DNA of 64,000 nt from Brachypodium distachyon (GCF_000005505.3 NC_016134.3:30951584-31015583), one strand, 5' to 3'. Shown: positions 23,530 through 35,968, numbered from the stretch's first letter. Notes: a model not told the origin generated them from the letters alone. Translations and numbers: made by a program.

Positions 23530-24560
23530 TTTGAGCAGAAGTTGCTTATCATTTCAGGAGTTGGCTCACTATGCATGGCTGTTGAATAGGAGTTACCTCA
23601 CCGATTAGGCAAACCATTGACTAGGAGTTGCTTTGACTGTTCACGTTTACTGATTACGAGTTGCCTTAGCTAATCGAACCATATTTTTGTTCTATAATGG
23701 AATTGCATCACTGAGACAAACCATTGAGTATGAGTTGCTTTTTTTCGCTGCTCATATTTTTGAATAGGAAGTGGTATTACTGATTAGGCCAACTTTTGAC
23801 TACAGTTGCTTCGGTTAGTTGATCATGCGTCCTGAAAGGTACAAAGGGATATTTAAGCAACATTCAATAGGGAGACTAATAATAAAAAGATGAACCAGCT
23901 AAATTTTGACTAGAGATCCGCATTAGCAATTAAGTTTTTTCATACTAGAAGTTGTGCTGGACTAAGCTTTTTTGAGTAGGGATTTGCTGGACTAACCACT
24001 CCTTTTTGAAAATAGTACTCCGGTTTTTTCTGAAATGTAGTTGCGTCTGAATTTTAGAGGAGGTGCATGACCAATTTGACAATTTTTGAACTACAGCTTG
24101 CTAGACTAACCAACCCTATTTCTGAATAGACGTTGCACACGAACAATTTTTTAATAGGAAGTTTTTTGCCTAACCAAACACACCCATTCAAACTAGGAAG
24201 TGATTTTGAATTCTTTAGAAGTCGATGGACTAAGCTTTTCCGAATATGGAGTTGCTGGACCGACCATTTCTTTAGAACAATAGTTGCTTTTCAATTTTTT
24301 AGGAAAAAAAAGCATAAACAATTCACTTCTTTAACTAGAGGTTGCTGTACTAACCGACCCTTATTTTCGATTATAAGTTGCTCACAAAAAAAAGTTGAAT
24401 AGGAAGTTTTTTGCCTGGCCAACACCCCCATTTGAATAGGAAAAGCTGTATGAATTTTTAGAAGTCGCTGGACTAACCGCCTTCTTGTAGAAAGCGTTGA
24501 GCAACTTTTATTTATGTAACATATTGTTAAGCTAGTGGGCAACTTCATTTACTTGTTATT
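23530..24560. repeat. degenerate interspersed repeat (GAGTTGCT / GACTAACC units)
   Basis: Short phrases such as GAGTTGCT, GGACTAACC and GGAAGTTTTTTGCCT recur many times. A longer unit recurs at about 24155-24240 and 24403-24480, both containing GGAAGTTTTTTGCC followed by a TTTTTAGAAGTCG-like stretch and GGACTAA. The units are too diverged to set a single period by eye. Confidence 0.6.
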
Positions 24561-26490
24561 GTAAAATCACATTAAACTAGAGGCAAACTTGCATTTACTT
24601 GTTATTGTAAAATCAAGGAAGAAAGCAATTTTGTTTTCTAGCATCTCCTATTTCTTTTTTGTTGTACATGTGCTCTTTTGCAAAGGATGTGTAAAGATCT
24701 TAAGGGGAATAACATCAGTTTTTTGTGTCTGCATATATAGGAGTACCAAATGTCGAATCCCTGATGTGATTGTAGCTTCCTGAAGCATGCTAATGTTTTT
24801 GCTTCTAAAGGGGAATGCCCTATTTTTCTTAGCTTCATGATGGGATTCCTAAACTGATTTTTGTGCTTTTTTGTAGTTAACACTTCAGAGAAGCATGCTA
24901 TTTCAACTAATGGAAGCATACACTTCTTCCCTGATCCAGATCCAAATTTCAACTATGGGGATTAGGGACATGGAACCATATGCAACGTTTTACGTGGATA
25001 TGAACATTGATGTATTGCTGAGTTCTTTTCCTACTGTTTTGCCTATTGTTTAGATAAGCAATTTTTCGGGATATGATGTCTGTGATTTGCAATGCACAGA
25101 ACGAAGGAGAAACATATTTTGTTGGGGGCTGTAGGTATAAGACCAGGGGCAAATATAGTCAGATTAGGAAAGCAAAAGACAAGGGTGAAAACTTTTATTA
25201 CCGAAGCATGTGGTGGTGGACTGTGCTTTTGATGCAACATTTGTGTCAGTTTTTCTCAAGCAACTTGTCTATCCATGAAATATTGATTGTATGTGTCAGA
25301 TCGATGTAGTACTTCTGCTTCTATTCATGATAGAGTTGCTTTTCTACATGTTGCCTGATCTTTTATGTATGTGCTTTTGCTGATAAAAACATGACTTTTG
25401 GAGTCATGCCCAGTTTATTTCCTGACCCAGATTTCAGTCCTGGGGATCATGAGAGTAGCAGGATGATATCAAAAACACAAGATATGATGTTGGGGGTCAG
25501 TATTTTTCTGCAGCAATTTGGGGTGGAAAACAAAACGTCAGCAACTTTTATTTTAGGAAAACAGGGTTGCCTAGGGTTTTGAGCAACAATTTGTTGGTGG
25601 GGAGGAGGAACAAGTGCTACAGGGTATACACAGGACAGAGCTCCGGTACGGAGGGAGGCAACTCCTAGTGATTTAAGCACGATTCATAGAGGCAAAGGGA
25701 AAGAGGGGCATGAACCAGCACTTGGGAGAAGATGGGATTGGTGGAGGGGACTTGCTTTTTTATTGCCTTGCCTTACTTTAGTGGCAATTTTCACCCTGGC
25801 TCATTCCTACCACCGCAACTGGGAGCCTAGGGAGTCAAAACCTGTGATGGGGGGATTTTTGCGGGGCGGACGTGTAAGGTGCCGTAGGACTGTAGGAGAT
25901 CAAAACATGCCTTTTTAGGAAACGGAGACCAATAATTACCATTTTTGGTGTGCACCCTTGCTATCCTAACAGTGCACATGCACCGTGTAGCACGGTCCTA
26001 AAATGAGACCCTGGAGCTGATTAAATTGATAGTAGTAGTGGCTAGCTAGGGTTTGATTCCCGGGAACTGAGAAGAAGATGATGTAATCACTAGACAGTGC
26101 ATAGGTTAGCAAGGGATTTACCACCATTAGTTCTAGAATTGATTGGACAGTACAAGTGTCGGTGGCGTGGACGGATAATCTCGATTTAGATCGGTTGACA
26201 GAGGGTTTAATTGCGGTTCGGAGGTGGTTGGATCGGTTTAATTAATTCGGACAGATTGATGGGACGAGCTACGTACTTCTACTATGAATTTGCACTTATG
26301 GAGTGATTAATAACTAACTAGCTAGCGGCGCAGCTTACTAGTGTACCAGGATACGTAAGAGGAGATGCGCACAAGACAGTTATAAATTCAGGATGTCAAA
26401 ATGTGGGAATTGCTCATTTCTTGGACCTACGATTGCACAAAAACATCATATGGAAACCTGGGATTCCCAAAACGTGCAAACTACTGGCTA

Positions 26491-26609
26491 CTTCCTCCGT
26501 CCCGTATCGTTTTCTCCTTCGAGACTGAATCTACACAATGAAGCTTATATGTGCCTATATACATATGTATTTAGATATAATTATGATGGTATTTTTGGGA
26601 AAGAGGGAG
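26491..26609. mobile_element. Stowaway-like MITE
   Basis: The element begins CTTCCTCCGTCCCGTATC and ends AAAGAGGGAG, flanked by TA on both sides (26489-26490 and 26610-26611). Confidence 0.65.
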
Positions 26610-27412
26610 TAGAACATTTTATAAATGTGCAAATTTGAGCTCCCTGTGGAAACATGACACACCGCATTTCATTTGCATTCCATTGGGAAAACAAATGTAT
26701 AAGACAAATAGCCGGCCCAACAAAAACAAGACTATTAATTCGCTGTTATGTACGTTCGTCTTCTGGGCCGAACAAGCCCAGCAGTAGCAAGACCATAAGA
26801 GCCCAAACGGCCCCCCCAAAAAAAACGCCTACCGGCTACTGACTGCTAGATGAATTCGTCAGTCTGTCCTAAAAAAAAAGATGAATTCGTCAGTCGTGGC
26901 ACCGTATAAAAGAGGCTGTTTGGACCGATGGATCGACGTCGACATATCGTGTGGCCGGGATCGACCCACACGTGGCAAATTAAAGAAGGCTGTACGTCTC
27001 CGTCGATCCAAATACGTACGTGCCCACAGACGCGGTGGCCTCTACTGGATGGACCGACAGAGACGTACGGCCGGCCGGCCGGACTGACTGACTGACTGAT
27101 GCAATAATGCACATGTACATTAGTGCATAGCGTGCATGCATGTATAGATGGTCCATGTAGGCAGCACTGACAAGAGTTATAATGCATGCATGCATGCGCT
27201 TAGTTAGTTACATTACTGTACTCGTTAATTTTGAGCCACCGACACCGTCGATCGTCAAACTACAAGGAAAGAGTGAAAGAATTTAAGAAACGTCGTGTGA
27301 AGGATTTTTGTTAAGCAAAAGGATTACAAATCAGAGCCGGCTCGGCTGTTAGATTGGTATCTAGATATCACATTTCATTCTGTACTCTTTTCATGGTTCA
27401 TTCTGAATCTCA

Positions 27413-27635
27413 GGACACTCTCAATGCTTGTCTCTTAACACGTCATCTTAGACATATTGCTGACATGACACCCTTTTAATGATGAAATTGTCTCTTGTAC
27501 TAGCGACCGTCTCTTCACGCAAACCAATACATATTATGATACCACCTTAAGAGACAATGCATTGGAGATATGGTTTTTTAGCATTTATTGTAGGTTAAGA
27601 GACAACATCTAAGAGACGATGCATTGGGAGTGTTC
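27413..27635. mobile_element. MITE with GTCTCTTA-containing inverted ends
   Basis: The left end ACACTCTCAATGCTTGTCTC pairs with the right end containing GAGACGATGCATTGGGAGTG. Internal copies of TTAAGAGACAA support a foldback DNA element. The superfamily was not settled. Confidence 0.65.
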
Positions 27636-27904
27636 TTAAAGCACAAATCATATATTCAATGGCCGAGGAGTCGACTTATGGATTTCTAACTAAAAAACCA
27701 GACGACTTAAAATATAACAAAACCAATGTGAATTCACCCAAAGCTAATGTAGTGAGCATATTATGTTTACACTCGCAGGGTGCATGAGATCTTCTCCCTA
27801 GGTTATTTTACGTTGGGTCGAGATGGGACTTTTTTTTCCGTGCATGCCCGAAGATCGATAAAACGGAACTTATAATGAGCGAACGGTCGTTCTTTAGTCT
27901 CGTG

Positions 27905-28095
27905 GGGTGACAACTTTAGTTCTATTGTGTTTAGTTAGCGAGAATGACAACTTTAGTTCTATGCTGACGGCAATTTTATCTCGTCGCGCCAGAATGCCAG
28001 TGAGTGAACGTTTAGTTCGATGGGATGACAACTTTAGTTGTCTGATGTTCGGACTTTTAGTCTGTTCAGAGGACAACTTAAATTCTGTTCTACTA
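27905..28095. repeat. degenerate GACAACTTTAGTT repeat
   Basis: GACAACTTTAGTT recurs at about 27908, 27947 and 28026, with weaker copies (GACAACTTAAATT at 28072). Spacing is irregular, about 40-80 bp. Confidence 0.6.
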
Positions 28096-29205
28096 CAGAG
28101 CAACGTTCCGTCCGTATTCCATTACCAGATAAACTAAGTTTATCATAGCAGCTGCCTTTTGATTTTCGTTTCAAAAGGTGATCAGGTTTAACTAAAACGA
28201 CATCCACACGTGTCCTTTTTGTGGCTGAGGGCAATTAAAGAGGCAGCATCGGGAACATCGAATCGAGACGACCAACGGTTGACGGATGGTGTGTGAATTA
28301 CTCCTGGCTATCAATCATCGATGGCTGCTTGGATCTACCACCTCCAAACTTAAACACACACCACCATCAATGCACTCTCCACCTATTTGCTTACCTCCAG
28401 GATGCATGTTAGGCACCGTTTGTCTGGGCAGATTAACAAAAGGTTAAAACGCTTGCAGACATGCTGTCAAACCACAGCCTAATTTTAGTATGAGTGCTTA
28501 AATTGGCCATAGCATCTCTAATTTTTTTTTGACGGCCGCATCTCTAATTAGGAGTACGTTTAGTCCGGTCTATCCATGACACTTAGTGAAATTACGAATT
28601 TAATTATGAAGGATATATCATTAGCTCTCTGACCCCGTTTCTTTGTTTTCATCCGTCTTGGCTACCCAATTTCCCATTCCTCTCATCCTGTTACAAAGTA
28701 ATAACCTTTACCTCTACGTACCTTTTTGGACAACAGTAGTTCTTTTTCTTTTTCTAACTAGCACACATCTGCCTCCCAGACAAACACAACAGCTCTCAAA
28801 ATCTGTTGTGTAACTGTTAGCTGCGGATGAAAGATTGGAGTTGTCTGATGTGAGTTTTTCAATTCGGCGGCTGTTACAATTGCGGCAGGATCATGTGATA
28901 ATGTAGATTTGGTGTAAGTATAAACTAGTATACCATTTTAACCATAAACAACATGTCTAACAACTACTTATTTTTGCAAACGACCAATGTTTCACGTCTA
29001 GCTACTCCATGCCTCCACCAGCCACCGATTAACAGCACTGTAACTGCATCAATCACACCATGCCTTTCACTGGCTGCTAATTAAGCACTGTAGCTTAATT
29101 AGCTCTAGAATGGTCGATCCAACACCCAACCACCTCCTTAATTCCCACCGACGCCATAGATCTCGAGCTATCTATCTCTCTTCTTCTTCCTCACATCACC
29201 AGCCC

Positions 29206-29213
29206 TATTTAAA
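29206..29213 (+). promoter_or_regulatory. TATA box of the LTP gene
   Basis: TATTTAAA lies 110 bp upstream of the LTP start codon and is followed by a C-rich leader. Confidence 0.7.
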
Positions 29214-29322
29214 CCCCCCTCATCCCCCCCATTTCCTCTCACCACTCAAACCCAATCCAAGCCCTCCATCTCCCACAACCCAAATCCAAGCCCTCCATCT
29301 CCAGAGCTTCCACCTCTCACCA

Positions 29323-29685
29323 ATGGCGCGCGCATCAGCAGCCCAGCTCGTCCTGCTCGCAGCCATGGCGGCCCTGCTCCTCTCCGCCTTCGTCACCGAC
29401 GCGGCCATCAGCTGCGGCCAGGTGAACTCGGCGGTGGGGCCGTGCCTGAGCTACGCCAGGGGGACGGGCGCGTCCCCGTCGGCGGCGTGCTGCAACGGCG
29501 TGAAGAGCCTGGCGGCGGCGGCAAAGAGCTCCGCCGACAAGAAGGCGGCGTGCGCGTGCCTCAAGAGCGCCGCGGGCAGGATGAGCGGGCTCAACGCGGG
29601 GAACGCCGCCGCCATCCCCTCCAAGTGCGGCGTCAGCATCCCTTACACCATCAGCCCCTCCGTCGACTGCTCCAGGGTCAACTAG
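29323..29685 (+). CDS. non-specific lipid-transfer protein, type 1
   Basis: 120 residues. A signal peptide (residues 1 to about 27, hydrophobic core [15 protein letters not shown]) precedes a mature domain of about 93 residues. Eight cysteines at 31, 41, 56, 57, 77, 79, 102 and 116 give the LTP1 pattern C-X9-C-X14-CC-X19-C-X1-C-X22-C-X13-C, which forms four disulfides around a lipid-binding tunnel. The protein is secreted to the apoplast or cell wall, where the family carries cutin or wax lipids and often acts in defence. The start at 29323 is chosen over an upstream in-frame ATG at 29110 because only it places the signal peptide at the N-terminus and because the TATA box lies between the two. 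A classic LTP1 C-terminal intron is absent. Confidence 0.95.
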   Translation: MARASAAQLVLLAAMAALLLSAFVTDAAISCGQVNSAVGPCLSYARGTGASPSAACCNGVKSLAAAAKSSADKKAACACLKSAAGRMSGLNAGNAAAIPSKCGVSIPYTISPSVDCSRVN

Positions 29686-29781
29686 AGAGATCGAGAGATC
29701 GGCCGTCTTCTCCGGCTCCGGCGCCGGCGGGCGGCGGCCATGGACGTACTGGAGAGTGTGAGCATATATATTTATACGACG

Positions 29782-29787
29782 AATAAA
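29782..29787 (+). terminator. poly(A) signal of the LTP gene
   Basis: AATAAA lies 97 bp after the stop codon. Just downstream, GCCACGTGGC (about 29795) is a palindromic G-box-like sequence followed by a second GCCACGT. Confidence 0.55.
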
Positions 29788-29799
29788 AGTCTGCCACGT

Positions 29800-31929
29800 G
29801 GCGGGTAGCTGCCACGTAGATGCATGCATGCATGCGTTGCGTGCATGAGTGCTGCGAGCTAGGCACACGCCATGTTGTTGTTGTGTATCGATGTGTGTTT
29901 GTTTGAATGTTCCTGTTTTCCGTTAAATTTGGCTCTCCTTTTTGAAGGAGACACGTCATGTGCTACACATCTCTTGATATTTATCTACCACATGTTTGAA
30001 ATATTGATTGTGCCATCTGATTCCTTTTGTGAAGAGGGGAATGTGTTTAGTTGAAGGAGAAGAATTTTCAGATGATGTGGAACGGTCTAAATTAATGTAT
30101 ATATCCTCAGATATTTGAAAACCAATCACACACAGAACAAGCATCAAATTAACACCTAATAAGGCGTGCATCAAATTATGGGGGAGCTTACCATGCATAT
30201 ATAAGGAGGAGACATTCTAATACTCCATAAGATTCCTTAGAAAAAAAAGAAGGAATCTACACAAGAATGGGCAGAGAATGGAAGACTCTTGTAGGTGTTC
30301 TAAACAACACACGCACAAAAACGAACTCAAGAATGAGATCAGCAGAAATCGTGTGTTTCTTATAAAAGCATAGTGGTGTGTTATTATTGTTGGTTATTTC
30401 ATCCACCATATACCTTGTTGTCTTTTTTTTCTGAAGAGGTTTTTTTATTCAAAAAAGAAAATGATCCCCAGTCTCTACATCAATCGAGCCACACAGCCAA
30501 AAAATTGTACTCCCTCCGTCCTATATTAAGTGACTCAAATTTGACAAAATATGAATGTATCTATACCTAAAAGGCGTCTAGATACATGTAATAGAAATTC
30601 ACTTAGTATGAGACCGAGAAGTATATCTTTTGGAACGAAGAGACGACTAGGTATCAACGCTGCGATCATTCTTTCTTCGACTACAACTACTGACAAGACC
30701 GTAAATTTGCCACTCGGATGATTTGATGATATGTTGAATAATAATTGACTAGAGAGATTAGATAACTCTCGATCGACCATCCTCTCCACCGATTTTCTTC
30801 TTCTCGGTCGATCGTCTGACAGTATTTAGTGCACCACCCTGCACACACATAGTGTATTAATCAAGCCTTGTAAACCAAACCGATTATAAGTTGAGCGAGG
30901 AGCAAAGTTCCCAGCGAGAATTAGTGACAACTAAGCTATCCTGGTTGTACTCCCACGATAGTTGAAGAAGAGATTGACACATGTCTCTTTTGAAATCGAA
31001 TAGACACGGTCTTACGAGTTGGCACGAAAAGTCTATAATAAGGTCAAAGTTGGCAGCCGGTCTTAATTCATGTGTACTCCAGGAACGAAAGGACCCAAGA
31101 GAGATAGAAAGAAAATGCAGAGAGATAACTGAGCTGAGCAGGCGGCTGGCATGGACTGACCCATCATCTTCCATACATGCATGTTCTTCAGAAAACAAAT
31201 CCAGGCATTGACGTGCAGATCTAATGGATGGGCCGCCAGATATTCGTCTCTGTTCATCGATCTCATCTTGATCGGTCAGGTCGTCAGGATAGATATATCA
31301 CATGCACGCACGCACGCTTGGCCCATACGTACGTCCACCCCTTGCTTCCCTGTCGGATCTGCAGGCATAAGAAATTTCTTCATTACAAGAGAGTAAAGTA
31401 AAGCCCTAGCAATTCACACGTGTAAAGAGAGAGAGAGAGAGAAGATTTTTTTTTAATTCTTTTCAATACCTTGCTTACAGCTCCCAATTAACTTATTTCC
31501 AGCAATTGCCATTAGTGGCATCCTGCACCTGCAAATGGTGCACATCTCATCGATGTTGAGCACCAGATGTGTGTATGTGGCCGATTAAACAGGAGTAGGT
31601 AAATGTGGACAACTGGTTGGACAATGCAGAAATGAGTGGATCATGTTCAGAAAACTAACTCATTTCTCACATTTTGTTTCAGTGTCGTAAAGGCTGTAAA
31701 AACAATGGAATGCTGTAGTGTCAAGGAAAATTTAGCGAGGCTCCTTTTCGTATGTTTATATGCTTCGATGAATGTAGCAGCAAGTAACTAAATACCTTGC
31801 CGCAAAATCAACAGACAACAGAGCCCCTGAAACAGGCTTCGCAGCGGTTTTCAAAACTGTGATGCTGACTCCTCCAAAACTAGAACTGAAACAGTTTTTC
31901 CAGACCATCGAAACATAGCTAGCCAGATT
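29800..31929. other. intergenic, one MITE, no gene seen
   Basis: Apart from a Stowaway-like element at 30510-30621 no structure was supported. ORFs here are short and without motifs. Confidence 0.5.
30510..30621. mobile_element. Stowaway-like MITE
   Basis: The left end CTCCCTCCGTCCTATATTAA pairs with CACTTAGTATGAGACCGAG on the right. TA flanks both sides (30508-30509 and 30622-30623). Confidence 0.75.
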
Positions 31930-32444
31930 CAGTAAGTTCAGCAAACAAAAGTGACACCGCCAAAATGGCCAGTTTTCGTTTTGATTGTTTGTAAACAAGG
32001 TGTTTCTTTGATAACTGTGATGCTTACTCCTCCAAAACTAGAACTGAAATAAGCAATCCGACTGAAAGAAAATGAAGCTTAATTTTCAAGGGTTTTGGAA
32101 CACCACACCGTTAAAACAGGCGATTTTCAGCTCAACAGGCCATCTCAAGTATGATGTGTCAACAGATTGAGGAGCTCAGCACGGTTACGAACTTGCCAGT
32201 TTTCTTGGGTCTTCACTTGGAGGATCAGAAGCGATAACGGTCTAGAATATTACATCAAGCTGCAACTGAAAAGATGAAGATTGTGATTGTCACTCACAGT
32301 ATTCAGATATATGACACAGCCAAAAGGAGGAATGCTCAGTTACCTGTTGGAGCTGCGGTCTGGCTGTAAACTGAATTCGCCAGATTAGGCTCCTGGAATT
32401 GAAGCCGGTCATTGTCTTCTCCAGTTTGTGGCGGAGAATATTTA

Positions 32445-34077
32445 CTATGTTGCATCAACCTGACTATGTGCGGCATGCTTCCAAACACCAGGTTCAATCA
32501 CCTTCGTTCTTAGATGCTCGACAACATCCCATCTCTTTGCTTCTGCATAAACATTTGATACTGTGATGACATCCCCATCGTCAATTGGCATCAACTGATG
32601 CAGTTCATGAAAAGCCTTGTTAGCAAGGTCAATGTGCCCGTGCACTCGGCATGCAGCCAACACCATCTTCCACAGCACACAATTTGCCTTCACAGGCATA
32701 TCATTGATCATTTGATAAGCCTCTGAAACTTTCCCACAGAGGCAGAGCATATCTACCATGCACCCATAGTGCTTCACACCCGGCACAATTTTGTAGTCTT
32801 CAGTCATGCTACGAAAGTACACTCCCCTCATCCACCAGGCCACTGTGGCTGCAGGCAATCAAGACACCGACAAATGTGACATGGTCAGGCTCAACTCTCA
32901 TGGCATTGAAGAGCTCCAGAGCCTCGCGTGAGTAGCCGTGGACCGACAACCCAACGATCATCGCATTCCAGCACGTTATGTCCCTGGTTGACATGCTTTC
33001 GAAGACCTGCCTGGCAAGCTCTAGACTGCCACATTTCACGTACATATCAACGAGCGCGTTGCCGACATACCCGTCAGCCGCAACCCCCTTGCTGTCAATG
33101 TAACTGTGGACACCCTTCCAGAGTTCCAGATCGCCAATCTCCGCGCAAGCCCCGAGAACTGACACAAGTGTGAGCTCGGTCGGTTCGACCCCACCGTCCT
33201 GCATCTCCTGGAAGACCTCCAACGCTTGCGCACACCTCCCAAGCTTCGCATAACCACCGATCAGAGAGTTCCACGACACAGCATTCCTGCCAGGCATCTC
33301 CCTGAAGACTCTCGCTGCAGCCTCCATATCGCCAGCCCTCGCATTCCGCATGATCTCGGCATTCCAGCACGACACGCTCCTATCCATATCTGGTGTTTCC
33401 CGACACACCCGCTCTGCACCCTGTGAGTCCCCCGCGGCACCGTGCGCGGCCACGAGCGCGTTCCAGGATACGGTGTTCCTGGCAGGCATCCCGTCGAACA
33501 CCTTCCGGGCGTCCCCGAGCCGGCCCAGCTTGCCGTACATGGACTCGAGCGCGTTCTGCACGTACCGGTCCGCGCCGCAGCGGAGCTTGAGCACGCGCCC
33601 GTGGAGCTCCATGCCCTTGGAGACGAAGCCCTCTCCGCCGCCGGCAGCGGCGGCGCAGAGGCCGAAGGCGCGGGCGCAGGACTTGAGGAGAGCGGGGAAG
33701 GCGGGGAGCGGGGTGGGGAGGGAGAGCCTGGAGACGCGGTTGAAGACGGCGAGCGCGGCGGCTGGGGACGGCGAGGAGGCGAGAGCTGCGATGGCCGGGG
33801 AGTAGAGCGGCGGGGAGAGCGCGCGCGGGGCGGCGGAGAGGAGGAGGGCGAGCGTCGACGCGGAGGAAGGCGGCAAGCGGGAGAGGAGCGCGCGGAGGGA
33901 GGCGGGGTCGTCGAGGAGCCCGTGCTTGCAGAGGTTGAAGGCGCGGGGAAAGCGGGGTGGGGAGGGAGAGCCTTGAGACGCGGCGATGGCCGGGGAGTAG
34001 AGCGGCGGGGAGAGCGCGCGGGGGGCGACAGGGAGGGCTGCAGGCGGGAGAGGAGCGCCCGTCATTTTCAAAAACAA
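32445..34077 (-). pseudogene. PPR protein (PLS/E class), copy A, frameshifted
   Basis: The minus strand encodes tandem pentatricopeptide repeats (segments such as [20 protein letters not shown] and [10 protein letters not shown]) in 34077-32809, then the E-type C-terminal region (KHYGCMVDMLC ... VLAACRVHGH) in 32858-32445 in another frame. The PLS/E class acts in organellar RNA editing or processing. The break lies just after LVDEG: two bases are missing relative to copy B (GGGGAGTGTAC against GGGGAGAGTGT). The N-terminus is also rearranged: 33950-34030 repeats short stretches of 33704-33837, so the presequence of copy B is replaced. Probably non-functional, although a truncated protein ending at 32809 could be made. 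Confidence 0.85.
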
Positions 34078-34204
34078 AATACTCTCTCCGTAAGAATCTA
34101 TACAATTCTATACTTATTTTGGAACGGATGGAATAATAGAAATTGAAATATATATACACGCACATAAAACGTGAAATTATAATCATGCAAAGTAATATAT
34201 TTTA

Positions 34205-34325
34205 CTCCCTCCAATACATAATAAGTGTCGGGATTTAGTACAAAATTGCCAGGAATACAGTACTTTCTCGATCCATATCAATTAGTTATCTCCGATTTAG
34301 TACAACTAATGTCGCTCGGAGGGAG
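34205..34325. mobile_element. Stowaway-like MITE
   Basis: The ends are CTCCCTCC and GGAGGGAG, with internal GATTTAGTACAA repeated near both ends. A TA lies on the left; the right flank is TT, so the target duplication is imperfect. Confidence 0.65.
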
Positions 34326-34557
34326 TTGGTAATTTGCAATTGAGTAAGAGGTTTTCCCCCTGATGTCGACATGATGACACAACAAATATTATACTAGATC
34401 ACCTCGAACCGCTTGCCGCACGCGCAACAATTTTATATATCTTGACTTGGACGACGCCTTCGCAACGCCCGCCAAGCTTTCCTGCCGCATCATCTCACCG
34501 TGACATTAATTTGTTGGCTTCACACCAACTAACCATGATGATGAAGGCATTGCACTT

Positions 34558-34679
34558 GCACCACCGCCGTCAGCCTCACATCGACTCTCCTTGGGATGAT
34601 GGTATAGCACCAAAACGTTCCCAGTGGCATCGCACCACCGCCGTCAGCCTCACATCGACTCTCCTTGGGATGATGGTAT
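34558..34679. repeat. 48-bp exact direct repeat
   Basis: Positions 34558-34605 and 34632-34679 are identical (both contain CAGCCTCACATCGACTCTCC). They sit in GC-rich DNA 5'-adjacent, on this strand, to the retrotransposon PBS. Confidence 0.85.
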
Positions 34680-34913
34680 TGCACCGCCGTCCGTGCACCA
34701 CTGCCATGCAGCAGTATCGCACCGCCGTCTCCACCGAGCAGCATTGCACCGCCTGCTCGACGATACGAAGGTCATGGCCGCCGGTGAACCGAGTCCTCGG
34801 AGGCCGGAGTGCTCTTAGGTCGGCCTCCTCCCTTTTTTCTCGGGAGCTCCACTACGTACACCGTGTTTGCCGTTTTTGTCTTCGTAACATCACAGACACC
34901 AAAGACCGTTGGA

Positions 34914-34927
34914 TGGCTCTGATACCA
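34914..34927 (-). other. retrotransposon primer-binding site (tRNA-iMet type)
   Basis: On the minus strand this reads TGGTATCAGAGCCA, the complement of the initiator tRNA-Met 3' end used by Copia and other plant retroelements. It is followed on this strand at 34930 by TGTTGAAGC, which would be the inner end (AACA) of an LTR lying to the right. The outer LTR end was not found, so this is a fragment of a minus-oriented element. Confidence 0.65.
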
Positions 34928-35968
34928 ATTGTTGAAGCTGAGTATCTCAACTCCTCTTCTTCTTCTACCTCTTAACTCTCTTCTCTCATGAACACGCACA
35001 CAAGATCAAAAAGCTTAGAACACACGCATACGCATGCGCACACACTCACCCAGGAGGAGAAACAATGGCTTTGCCGGGAACCATTTTCTTCTTGGTGTAA
35101 CATATGGGCTACATAGTTTCTTTTGCCCTCACAGCCATCTTTTCTCTTTCATTTACTCAAACTTAAATAGGCAGTGCTCCCTTCGTTCCTCGAAAGAGCG
35201 CACATTAATTTTCATTAAGACAAGGCTTTGACTGCAAATTACTATGTCAAGATGTGATTTATATGACATGAAATTAGTATTGTTATATAAGTTATCAAAA
35301 GTATTTTTTCTTTTGAATCGGGAAACCCACTGTAACCAAGCCGGCTCGGCTCGGTTACTTTGGGGTGAAAACCTGCCGCTATCAAGTTCAAAAGCTATCC
35401 TAGTCACAGTTCGCAGTCGAAGTTTCGCAAAGCACTTCAGGCTTTTTACATACCCACACAGGGGCCAAATGACATATGCAGAACAGCTAGCAGTTTATTA
35501 GGAAGTCACGGTAGTAGTAAGTCGTAGCGCGGCCTCAGTCGCCAGCCGCGCAGCCTGGTGATGACGCCGCAGCTGAATTGTAACATGCATAAGTTCAGTC
35601 ACACCATCCTTGATCCCTTGCTTCATCTTCTGGTCCTTCTGCAGCTCAGCCCAATATTGGAGGAAAGAACAAAGTAAAAACACAACAACAATAGGCCAGT
35701 GATGGACAACTTTCTTTTCGAAGCAGACGACATTTCCCATCAACCCCCGAGGCCCTCTCCTGGGCCGGTCCACCTGATACACGTGCCCCCACCCTCGCTC
35801 CCGTTCCACGCCGCCTCCCCTCACTCCCGATCCACGCCACCCTCACTCGCTCCCTATCCACGCCGCCTTCGCTCGCCTCTGATCCATGCCGAGGTGGGCG
35901 CTGCCGCAGCAGGCGCGGTGCGTGTCCCGGCCATGGGCTCCTCCCGCGCCGAGTTTGCTGGCGTGGAG

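Larger units (their letters stand above)
21036..29205. other. 8-kb gene-poor region
   Basis: Between the ATL gene and the LTP promoter no supported protein gene was found. The region holds three MITEs, a GC-rich leader-like block (about 22060-22316), a repeat-rich stretch (23530-24560) and a degenerate short repeat (27905-28095), each listed separately. Minus-strand ORFs over 21735-22412 are GC-driven shadows. Confidence 0.55.

Noticed and set aside
33442..34146. A 234-codon plus-strand ORF antisense to PPR-A (and a similar one antisense to PPR-B)
   Set aside because: Gly/Glu/Arg-rich mirror of the GC-rich PPR sequence, present in both copies only because the PPR sequence is duplicated.
34911..34930. 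Possible tRNA gene remnant (GGCTCTGATACCA)
   Set aside because: No cloverleaf around it. The position next to an LTR-like AACA end fits a retrotransposon primer-binding site.
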